From assembly GCA_002633005.1 (NCBI GenBank), contig NMRA01000042.1:945153-1009152 (forward strand): a stretch of DNA of 64,000 bases, in the 5' to 3' direction. Positions 12,801 through 21,269 of this stretch are shown here, piece by piece. Every line of letters begins with the position of its first letter. Position 1 is the first letter of the stretch. The notes under the pieces were generated by a model. It had not been told where the DNA came from, did no database searches, and worked only from the letters and a program-made list of their open reading frames with translations. The stretch comes from Phoronis australis. Taxonomy: Eukaryota > Phoronida > Phoronidae. Made by a program: the position numbers and the translations under genes.

Positions 12801-15800
12801 CACTGAGTGTGTGGATGTGTAAAAAACAAAGTTTCCTTTAACTCACATTGTTAGCAAAACAGTAATGATAAAATTACCATTGGCAACTAAGACTGAACAA
12901 AACAAGAAGAGAATTAACAGCATAGTAGAGTCTCCACCATAAGATGTCTATGGTCTCGACCTCAGTGGCCTTGTCATTTGTCATGTGAAGGTGGCCCCGA
13001 GGCCGAGGGGTCCTTCGGATTTTCGCTGGCTCCTCGAGCTCTTATTTTTTCATCGTCACTTTTACAAATTCCCATATCATGATCGTACGATTCACTGGTG
13101 AAAAGCATCGCCTCTTGTCTCTGTCGACGCGTTTTCAAATAGTGCAAAAACACTCATAGATTCCACCAGGAACGTCGTTTAGCGACAGTGTATTTGCCTC
13201 TGACATCTTTTTCGAATGTCGGGTATCACGTGACTTTCCGTATAGGGGCGGAGCTTGCGATAGGTTGTGCTGCTGCCTGCTACCCCTGGTTACATTCTGG
13301 GCTAAGGTCTTCTGTCTGAGCTTTGGTTTCAAACATTTCAGCACATGAACAACATATTTCAGTTAAGTCTTGAAATAACACTCTAGTCAACAACAGTAAG
13401 AACAAGAAAAAGAAGGAAAGGAAGAAGAAGAACAACAACAACTACAACAACAACAGCAACGAAAAAGGTTGTCTCACCAGCGGCTTTGATGACAAATAGT
13501 ATCTTAAATTTCCGCCATCTTTGTCTGTAGCCTCACCATTAAAGTTGAATATTACCGTGTTCTTAGGACTTGACTGAAAAAAAGGAAACCGTTCCTAAGT
13601 TGGACAAATATAAATTTCACGGGATTCTAAATATTGAACCCTTATATCAACCAAATTGCCGTGTGTCTCTAAAGTTTGCACTATATCCTACCTTGCACTT
13701 GATCATCCCAGCATTTGGGTATTAGTTCGAGCATGAATATAAAACATGTGAGTGTAAACTCCAAATTTTGAGACTTGAGTTTCTTGTTCTAATTTGGACT
13801 ACAGATTCCACCACCATAAACTTCTAATAAAAGTTGAATTCAAGATGTCAAAAATAATTTAAAGTTCAAGTTGTCCTTTATCGCAACGCCGCTTTAGTCT
13901 TTGGTCGAAGAACAATTCCTTGAAATGTGCCGAACAAAGTGTGGCTTACGACTGAATCACATGTTCCATATTGACATTCCACACTGCGTGCCCCTCACAA
14001 ACCGATGCCCTTTCTGTGCAACTTTCACCTATTTAGGAAATTTGAACACAGAGACGTTCTCAGTCAAGTTGCTGTTACTACAACCTCCACAAACGCATCT
14101 TTTCATGTTTGAAAAAGGCGGCTCACTCCGGAGACGGCCGGTCTTCCACCCATTACCTAAAACCTCAATAACGGAAAGTACTATATTTTTGCTTAGCAAC
14201 AGCTATGCTAAAGGCTATTAAATTTCCTTACATATATCAATAAAATTCATTTTGAGACACAGGGTTATGGTGGGATTTAATTTAACTTTGGAAATATAAA
14301 CGTTTACTAGGATGAAATTTGTAGGTTAGTAGACTATTTGTCTCAATACAGTTTTAAAGTACTTACCTCGCTCACATTGACAATGTACTTTGATTGCTTA
14401 AATTCTGGTCGATGTTCATCGACATTTGCGACCACACCAAATGTACACTTATATAGAATCTGAAAAATATAAAATCTTAGTTTTATGATAAATCCCACTC
14501 ATATTACATTATTTTTCATTAGATTTATATCTTTGACTCTGTATGGTCAGTGGCGCATCTAGGTTATCATCCAGCCTAAAATATGGGGGCCTCGAATTTC
14601 TGAGTGGGTGGACCTTTTACAAACGGACAGCTAAAAAAAAAAACGGAAGCCGCATCTCAATTACTGGGGTTAGTCAATATTGAGGTCACTATTTCCTCAC
14701 CCTCCTGCTGTTTTGTTTTTATTTTCTGTAGCCCTCCCCTCCCCCCGCTTATGAGGATATAAAAATCTCAAGAATTTCAGCCTGCGTTTTCAAAGGCCCA
14801 GACTTTCTGAGCTTTACAAAGGTATATTACCGGTAAGTTCTTACACAGGGCTCGATCAACAGTGACAGTAGTCCGACTACTCGGTGACAAGTTTAAGGCG
14901 GTTTAGTATACAATATCTACTTAAGCACCGCCTTTATGGAAAAATGATCCCGTGAAATGATAATGAATGTCGCCATGGCCCCGTTTCGTGAAACTGAAAA
15001 TAGTCTTACCTTAAACCGAAATAACAATGATGTCATTCCATCACACGTCACGTTGTGCTTGTTGAACAATACGCAACATGTTGACATGTTAAGAGTTAGA
15101 TTTTAAAATTTCATGAACGGGAGCCCCGATGATGATATTATAGACCGGCAGCCCAGAGCACTTAGCATAGCTGAACGAGGTACCAACATCTGACCACGGG
15201 AACATTTAGAATCCACCTCAGTATGTACTCTTGGTTTGACCCCTGGGGGCCATACAAAGGGCCCAGAAAATGAGCTAGACTAGATGTTCGAGGTACCAGC
15301 CAAAACTGATTTAAAACGAACAGTAGTACCGCACTGAACACCGAATGACCCATGACAGACAAATTGCACTCTGGAATGGGTCCGGCAGAAACCAAAAAAG
15401 GACCCCCCCCGCAAAAAATGAGCTAGCACATACATTCGAGGTACCACACAAAACCAATTCCATATGATTCAATACATTTCACAAATCACTAAAACCCCTA
15501 TGACAGACAAAATACACTCTGGGTTGTGCCCGGCAGAAACCCCCCAAAATCTCAACCATGGTATGCCATCAAAATTTGAGCTAGACTAAATTTTCGAGGT
15601 ACCGTCCAAAACTGATTTAAAACGAACAATTGTACCGCACTGAACACTGAATGACCCATGACAGACAAACTACACACTGAATTTCGACATCATGTAAAAT
15701 TTCTTTCAAAAACTTACCACTAGACGAGTTATCTGTCTCACATCTTGACACCCGTCTGCTTTTCGCTTCTTGTGATCATGAGAGTAAACAAAGGCTTTAG

Positions 15801-18800
15801 TGAACGAAAGTTTTCTATAATTAGTTTTTGTTTCCTGCGGTCCCATTTTTTGCAGTTAACTTATTAAATACACCATTATTGTCACCAATTGAGAATATGT
15901 GTACTTCGATTTCCGTGGTGCAATTTTTAACATCTTGTTGTCCAGCTGATTGGGTTTCCCACCCCAGTACTTGAACTAGCAGGGGGAAGCTGCATGGACA
16001 ATTGTAGCTCCATTTTTAAGGTCATTTCTGGGTTTCTGGCCGACTATTTCCAGAGTAAAATTTGTCTTTCACAGGTAACTGGGTGTTCAGTGCATCATGA
16101 TTGTTGGTTTCAAATCAATTTAAGCCCGATACCTTGAAAATCTAACTGTCTCAAAAATGGCATACCGTGGTTGAGATTTTTTAGGGTTTCTGCCACGCAC
16201 AATCCAGAGTGTATTTTGTCTGCCGGTCATAGGGCATTTAGTAACCTGTGACACGTATTGAAACTCATGTAATTGTGTAATTGGTTGTTGTGGTACCTCA
16301 AATGTATGTGTTAGCTCATTTTTGGGGGTCCTTTTTTGGTTTCTGCCGGACCCATTCCAGAGTGCAATTTGTCTGTCATGGGTCATTCGGTGTTCAGTGC
16401 TGTACTATTGTTCGTTTTAAATCAGTTTTGGTTGATACCTCGAATATCTAGTCTAGCTCATTTTTGTGCCCTTTGTAAGCCCCCCAGGGGTCACACCCAG
16501 CGTGCAGACAACGGCAGACGTCCATTTCTGCACATCACTGAGGTGGACTCTAAATGCTCCCGTGGTCAGATGTTGATACCTCTTTCATCTATGCTAAGTG
16601 CTCTGGGCTGCCGGTCTATTACAACGCTGTATGCAGATCTCATTCCGCAGGATTTCCAGTGTACGCTAGTCGTATAGGACCCACGTGTGATCACGAATGA
16701 ACTGTAAATGATTCTGTTTGTTTAACACCTTATTTTTAAATGGTCCTTTACCAAACCAAAAACTGAACAAATGGCAGTATGTGTTTAAAAACTGGCGTTT
16801 GACTTCCCTTTGTTTCAAAAGCGGGTGAGCGGGGCAGTGATGCAAGAAAATGACGTTCATCAGATTTATGTGTTTCTTTTTAAACAACGATGACTGATAA
16901 TGTCGGTTGTCAGTTTCAATATAAAAAACTTGCGCACTATTGGATGTGCTGGATGCATGTTTTGTTGTGAGAAGACCGCAAATAAATTGTGTCAAGGTTC
17001 GAATTCACATTACTAAAATGTAGAATTGCCTTGTAATAGAAAATAATTACAGGCAGTCTGATACACGACTTGTACCCGAGACGTGCACAGGTCACGCATG
17101 TGTGGTCCTGTTGCACTGATCACCTGGAAACTTTTTCATGCTATATTAACATATAGTTAAAACCGAGCTGAGGACCCGGACATCCGGTTTAGCAGTACGT
17201 GTGACCCAGTAGGATTCGAACCCATGACCTCGAGTAAAGACAATAGGCACCTATCACACAGGCCACACAGTCTCCTCTAGAATTACCTTAAATCTAAAGC
17301 TATAGTTGTTAGCAGCAGATGGATATGAGATTTAAAGGTACGTACTTCTACGTTACTATGTCCATCGAAGCAAGCAAAGTCTATTTCAAGGAGTTTAGAC
17401 CCAACTGTTTCAAAGTCCAGTTGAGCCTTCAAAGTAAAGTTGATAACACTTTCATTCGGCAACAACTCCATATTCACGTAATCGTAAGTCCCTTCCTTTT
17501 TAGTGAAAGCCACAGCACTAACATTTCGCAGTTGAATGCTGCCGAGAACAGTACCTGGAAGATTGAAGTACAAGAAAGAAATGTGAATTAAAGGATAACG
17601 GGACTGTTTTATCAAAGTTCCACATCTTTTCGTAGTCATTATGGTCAAGAACGTTATGGCGAGGCCAACATAGCACTTTTGTAACAGCGAATCAACAACT
17701 TCTGACTAAAAAGGTGGCCCAAGTCGAAGTTCGCACTCAAGCTAAATAAAAAGGTCTCGTGGAAAAGTGACCCTGAGAAATGACCACCTTTAAAATGACC
17801 AAATATCTAGCCGAGATTACTTTTTGACTGGGTTCTACGGTACACTAAATCAATATTTACCTTCTTGATGGAAAGTGTATTCAAATTTTACTAATTTTTG
17901 ATGGCCATGAGATTGATCTTTGTTACGAACCCTCCTCCCGTCAAAAATACTGACATTTCGGATTTAAGCCATATAGTTATACCAAAGTTTTTTTTGGCAT
18001 ATAGTCTCTTTCTGAAACGATATAATCTATGAATCTCTTACCAACTGGTGAATTTTCCCAAAGGACGGTGTTTTTTGCAATCAGGTGACAGCACGGCAAG
18101 TCACTTCTGAACTCTCTTGTATCTAATACATCACATGCTACAAGAAAAAGTTAAACAATAATGAACTCATTTCGACATATTTCCTTATTCCTCCAGAACA
18201 TTAAAAAAAATGCAAGTTATCAATTAAGTCAGATCAAAAACATGTTAAAGACCTTGAGTTAAACACTAGTTTAAGTTCAGTGGCTACTTATAAAGGTCTT
18301 GTATCCGAGTTGTTTCCTCAACAGTGAAAGGCCTGGCATTTTTTTCATTTTTTCACATTAAAATGCAAGTTAGAGGTAAATTTCTGGTTGTGAAATTTTG
18401 GACATACCATTCCAAACAAAAATGATTTCCAAAACTGATAACGTCACCAGTTAATTTGCAAATCTTTTATTTGTGTATTTGATAAACAGTTGTTTTTAAC
18501 AAAACTTATTAAACTTACACATGATGGTCATATCCTTTTTGAAACCAATCCGACATCTATCAAGTGAATATTTTTTATCCTAGGAAATTAATTAACCTTA
18601 AAATTTCAAAAGAAAAATGCCTTATAGTCATATCAGATAGAAACTGTCACATGTCGAGGTATTGACCATTCAAAAAGAACACAAATTTTCGAATGTTAGC
18701 ATCTATTTCAATGTTCAAGAAACAACTCCAGCACAAAACCTAAAAATAAGTAGCCATTGAACTTAGTTTGACTTTTGTATTAAAGTAAAATATTTTTTTC

Positions 18801-21269
18801 GAAAAATACGAAACACATTGCAGTAACAACACTATATGAAAAAAGAGATCGTCTCTAAGTCACCCGCCTCTTAATTTTCCATTCCACTGCTTCTAAGATG
18901 ACACTTCCCGAGCCCGTTACAATGTTTCCCTTACGTCGTGTACCCTCGCCTGGGTGTATGGGAGATCAATGATTCCCCAAATCAATTTTTCGGTGCGCTT
19001 GCACAGAATAAAGTTTTGAGACTGATTTGAAATGACTCAAGCAACCAGGGAGCACTTTTCAATAATTAAGAGGAACGCAAATCTGAAATAAATTTTGACA
19101 AGCTGTTTTAGAACCGTTGTGCCTCCCGGCTGGCTATTCTGTTTATTTTTGTGACGAGTGACAGGCATTTCTACCTTATTTCATCTTTGACATGTTTCAG
19201 ATTTTAGATAATACTATTCATAACTAGTCATGAGACTGAGAAGGTACCGCCACTGAGACGTTTGTTTCTAAACCTCGAATAAGCGTCATTGTAAAAAATT
19301 CGTCACACCCGCTTTTCAGGTGTACATGACTTTGTTTAAAAATACTAACAAAATAGTCGTATAACGTTTATTGGCGAACATTAAAGTTTTGCTACGACTA
19401 ACAAAAATTATGACCATCCTATAAAGAAAACTTGGAATGAGACCTAAATATTTCAATTGAACTAGTTAGTACGAGACGGGGAAGCATCGAATTTCGGTGC
19501 CCAAGAATTTTGGTACCACTTTTTAAATGGATCCAACGTGGTCATTTGTATGCTCCAAATAAATACTCCTAGAAGCACACGGGAACTTCTGAGAAACCAA
19601 GGAAAAAAAATGGAATGCCACTAGGAGGCTTTAGGCGAAAAAGACATAACTGCCACTAAGAGGCGCCACAGTAGACGAAGTCGTCGGAAAATCATCGTCA
19701 GATGTCCTCTTTACATTAGGAACATACATGCCAATTTCCACACTCATCTTTAGAGTGGTTTGGTTGACAGAGGTGCAGACGCCAAATAACAAGACTCAAA
19801 AACAGTAAATATGGCCACTAGATGGCGCAAAATATCACGAATCAAACAGAAAACCACAGGATTAAGCGTCAACTCACTAATAAATGCCCATATGCCAAAT
19901 TTTATGAATTGAAAATTCATTGAGGACTANTCCCCAAATCAATTTTTTGGTGCGCCTGCACAGAATAAAATTTTTAGACTGATTTGAAATGACTCAAGCA
20001 ACCAGGGAGCACTTTTCAATAATTAAGAGGAACGCAAATCTGAAATAAATTTTGACAAGCTGTTTTACAACCGTTGTGCCTCCCGGCTGGCTATTCTATT
20101 TATTTTTGTGACGGGTGACAGGCATTTCTACCTTATTTCATCTTTGACACGTTTCAGATTTTAGATAATACTATTCATAACTAGTCATGAGACTGAGAAG
20201 GTACCGCCACTGAGACGTTTGTTTCTAAACCTCGAATAAGCGTCATTGTAAAAAATTCGTCACACCCGCTTTTCAGGTGTACATGACTTTGTTTAAAAAT
20301 ACTAACAAAATAGTAGTATAACGTTTATTGGCGAACATTAAAGTTTTGCTACGACTAACAAAAATTATGACCATCCTATAAAGAAAACTTGGAATGAGAC
20401 CTAAATATTTCAATTGAACCAGTTAGTACGAGCCGGGGAAGCATCGAATTTCGGTGCCCAAGAATTTTGGTACCACTTTTTAAATGGATCCAACGTGGTC
20501 ATTTGTATGCTCCAAATAAATACTCCTAGAAGCACACGGGAACTTCTGAGAAACCAAGGAAATGGAATGCCACTAGGAGGCTTTAAGCGAAAAAGACATA
20601 ACTGCCACTAAGAGGCGCCACAGTAGACGAAGTCGTCGGAAAATCATCGTCAGATGTCCTCTTCACATTGGGAACATACATGCCAATTTCCACACTCATC
20701 TTTAGAGTGGTTTGGTTGACAAAGGTGCAGACGCCAAATAACAAGACTCAAAAACAGTAAATATGGCCACCAGATGGCGCAAAATATCACGAATCAAACA
20801 GAAAACCACAGGATTAAGCGTCAACTCACTAATGAATGCCCATATGCCAAATTTTATGAATTGAAAATTCATTGAGGACTATTGAAGATAAAGAGGTAAA
20901 ATTAAAAACTAAAATTGCCACTAGAGGGCACATCGGTAGTCCGATCCATCCGAAAGTAGTCGTCGTTTGTTGTCAAGTTCATATAAATAGACTTCCTAAA
21001 TTTAACAAAGATCCTGCAGTGGGTTTTGCAGATACAGTTGCGGACACCGGACGCCCAGACAAAGATGACGGCAATATGCGAACGTATATAATTATGTGGG
21101 CCCATAAAAAGGACAATAATTGAGAACAAACAGTTAACTTACCAGATTCTATCTTTTCAGCCAGGGCTGAGTATGTGATAGATAAGACAAGATATACAAC
21201 GCGCCAGAAGGTCATCTTGGATTCAGTCACTAGTGACCTTGCATAACTCTACACCGTAGTTTCTGCTAC
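559..21269 (-). CDS. Cadherin-superfamily receptor gene, 14 exons traced, 3' end outside window
   Basis: Predicted type I membrane adhesion receptor. Coding exons, 5' to 3' on the minus strand: 21143-21215, 18042-18137, 17346-17554, 14367-14459, 13478-13573, 11766-11861, 9771-9896, 8123-8219, 7626-7717, 5897-6070, 3532-3602, 3051-3135, 1392-1570, 559-861. All introns are GT-AG and all phases join, giving about 596 residues. Seen: signal peptide (1-19), five EC repeats (about 25-146, 147-248, 249-355, 356-456, 457-548) and a transmembrane helix (about 569-591). Calcium-linker motifs include VDVNDNNP after EC4 and DDDDQNPQF after EC2. Other linkers are variant (NVDEHRP, GVNEHPP), and EC5 lacks a closing DxNDN, as is usual next to the membrane. 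The last exon ends in CAA|GTAAGT just after the helix, so the tail continues off-window. EC1 carries five cysteines. PCDH15/CDHR-type non-classical cadherins are the nearest guess by style; the exact orthologue was not identified. Confidence 0.9.
1392..1570 (-). CDS. Cadherin exon 13: end of EC4, DxNDN linker, EC5 start
   Basis: Acceptor GTGTGTTTCAG, donor CAA|GTAAAT. Contains NVVINVVDVNDNNPVF, the clearest cadherin signature in the window, then EC5 start SYIMKSLRRQGKVGTVQASD. The ENxP motif of EC5 is replaced by a basic segment. Confidence 0.93.
2283..2337. repeat. Short hairpin element, copy 1
   Basis: TTTTGAGAACCAG at 2283-2295 is mirrored by CTGGTTCTCAAAA at 2325-2337 (13-bp perfect inverted repeat), followed by CCCGGGACCC. 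A sister copy with the same ends lies at 4620-4675, also in a cadherin intron. Confidence 0.6.
3051..3135 (-). CDS. Cadherin exon 12: EC4 LDYE segment
   Basis: Donor TTT|GTGAGT. Encodes GDITLRDQLDYEDIKKYSLE and a DGQF turn. I chose the acceptor TTCATTGCTAG (exon starts 3135) because it restores phase and gives HPTDGDITL. The alternative upstream AG at 3174-3173 breaks the frame with exon 11. Confidence 0.88.
3532..3602 (-). CDS. Cadherin exon 11: EC4 mid
   Basis: Acceptor TATTCCAG, donor CAGA|GTAAGT. Encodes VTFMNYSIHSVNPATDIFEI, a typical xxYSI...FxI strand pair. Ends with two bases left over. These fit only the TTGCTAG acceptor of the next exon. Confidence 0.88.
4620..4675. repeat. Short hairpin element, copy 2
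   Basis: TTTTGAGAACCAG at 4620-4632 pairs with CTGATTCTCAAAA at 4663-4675 (one mismatch), followed by TCTGGGACCCC. It has the same architecture as 2283-2337 with a different loop, so it is a small dispersed foldback family. Confidence 0.6.
5897..6070 (-). CDS. Cadherin exon 10: end of EC3, linker, start of EC4
   Basis: Acceptor ACTTTTCAG, donor TTG|GTATGA, 58 codons in phase 0. Has ATEVYNGDRSQTAQLIVTV, the linker GVNEHPPVF, then YEVPVMENTVPGTKILQV and KATDVD of EC4. Confidence 0.92.
7626..7717 (-). CDS. Cadherin exon 9: EC3 part 2
   Basis: Acceptor GTTTTCAG, donor AGG|GTAAGA. Encodes FFSIDNQTGIVKLKKRLRRG, with the canonical FxIDxxTGxI motif. The usual LDYE is replaced by a basic stretch. 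Confidence 0.9.
8123..8219 (-). CDS. Cadherin exon 8: EC3 part 1
   Basis: Acceptor TTATTTTCAG, donor AAAG|GTAAGT. Begins GTILKISG and carries EAHDLDLGINSPIIYSI, the DxD segment and the IxYSI strand. Leaves one base, matching exon 9. Confidence 0.9.
8530..9000. repeat. Degenerate tandem repeat, period about 165 bp
   Basis: Three diverged units share GTTG..ACA-CAGAG, ATGAAAATCAAGAG and an AATTCAG/AAATA(T/C)GGTC-type core. The cores begin near 8589, 8751 and 8917 in a cadherin intron. No coding potential. Confidence 0.5.
9600..9744. mobile_element. TA-flanked MITE, 145 bp
   Basis: Terminal inverted repeats begin CGGTGTTTTCTCTATTAATT (from 9600) and mirror AATTAATAGAGAAAACATCG (ending 9744). 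Both ends are flanked by TA (9598-9599, 9745-9746), the target duplication expected of Tc1/mariner-type transposition. It is non-autonomous and lies next to cadherin exon 7. Confidence 0.7.
9771..9896 (-). CDS. Cadherin exon 7: end of EC2, EC2-EC3 linker
   Basis: Acceptor ATTCACAG, donor GTG|GTATGA, 42 codons in phase 0. Has ADVTIRVTDDDDQNPQF (last strand plus acidic linker) and SPYAAVLTENATV, opening EC3. Confidence 0.9.
11766..11861 (-). CDS. Cadherin exon 6: EC2 part 2
   Basis: Acceptor GTTTTATAG, donor AAG|GTGCGT, 32 codons in phase 0. Contains FHFAQNGELTQKTALDYEGK, i.e. the F...NGxL...LDYE signature, then YNLSIVAK. Confidence 0.9.
12153..12310. repeat. GGCGGATCC-type dispersed repeat
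   Basis: Starts AGGCGGATCCAGGGGGG and ends in CTTGGATCCACCCTG, so the ends are roughly inverted. The interior is C/T-rich. A relative lies at 39325-39475. Confidence 0.45.
13386..13465. repeat. Purine/AAC low-complexity tract
   Basis: AAG- and AAC-rich simple sequence just downstream of the cadherin exon 5 donor (minus strand). Confidence 0.6.
13478..13573 (-). CDS. Cadherin exon 5: EC2 part 1
   Basis: Acceptor TTTTTTTCAG, donor CTG|GTGAGA, 32 codons in phase 0. Shows EATDKDGGNLRYYL, the calcium-binding DxD segment followed by the strand-C signature of an EC repeat. Confidence 0.9.
14367..14459 (-). CDS. Cadherin exon 4: end of EC1, EC1-EC2 linker
   Basis: Acceptor ATTTTTCAG, donor GAG|GTAAGT, phase 0 to 0, 31 codons. 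Contains Cys131, the variant linker VVANVDEHRPEF and the first strand of EC2 (SKYIVNVSE). Confidence 0.85.
15143..16616. mobile_element. Foldback element with about 550-bp inverted arms, TA target
   Basis: Ends are GACCGGCAGCCC (15143) and GGGCTGCCGGTC (ending 16616), flanked by TA. The left arm (15143 to about 15680) is the inverted copy of the right arm (about 16080-16616). Within arms a roughly 130-200-bp motif recurs, with landmarks GAGCTAGACTA, TTCGAGGTACC, TGACAGACAAA and CCGGCAGAAACC. The 380-bp centre is unique. There is no transposase; reading frames here are mirror images of each other. It lies in the intron between cadherin exons 4 and 3. Confidence 0.75.
17155..17279 (-). mobile_element. 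tRNA-derived SINE, copy 1
   Basis: The minus strand contains a polymerase III B-box-like GGGTTCGAATCC and, upstream, GTGTGATAGGTGCC at the A-box spacing. The same unit recurs at 40455-40570. It is tRNA-like only in the head, so I do not call a functional tRNA. Confidence 0.6.
17346..17554 (-). CDS. Cadherin exon 3: core of EC1
   Basis: Acceptor AATCTTCCAG, donor GAA|GTACGT. Continues ENSPVG with GTVLGSIQL, then a beta-rich segment with LKAQLDFETVG in the place of the usual LDYE and a FACFDGH strand. The exon leaves no bases over. Confidence 0.85.
18042..18137 (-). CDS. Cadherin exon 2: start of EC1
   Basis: Preceded by TTCTTGTAG and followed by GTAAGAG. Encodes the mature N-terminus with Cys26, Cys40 and Cys41 and ends in WENSPVG, the ENxPxG motif that opens an EC fold. 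The phase needs one base from exon 1 and leaves one for exon 3, and both match. Confidence 0.85.
18974..20881. repeat. Near-identical 957-bp tandem duplication around a single N
   Basis: Copy 1 (18974-19929) and copy 2 (19931-20881) differ by scattered SNPs and one A-run indel and meet exactly at the lone N at 19930. This is probably two allelic contig ends joined by the assembler rather than a genomic tandem. It lies in cadherin intron 1. Confidence 0.8.
19930..19930. other. Single-N assembly join
   Basis: A single ambiguous base at the boundary between two copies of the same sequence. Confidence 0.95.
21143..21215 (-). CDS. Cadherin exon 1: start codon and signal peptide
   Basis: ATG at 21215 begins a hydrophobic leader (MTFWRVVYLVLSITYSALA) with likely cleavage after ALA. 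The ATG is the first in frame after a stop; a GTG 15 bases upstream is not a credible start. The donor is TCTG|GTAAGT with one base left over. The exon extends upstream as 5' UTR to 21269, where a TTCTTGCAG acceptor implies an earlier noncoding exon. Confidence 0.85.

Noticed and set aside
15162-16677. Paired frames of 77-113 codons with the same start on opposite strands
   Set aside because: They are mirror copies in the arms of the foldback element, not genes.
17155-17279. Functional tRNA gene
   Set aside because: The tRNA-like head does not form a complete cloverleaf and the unit recurs as a dispersed repeat.
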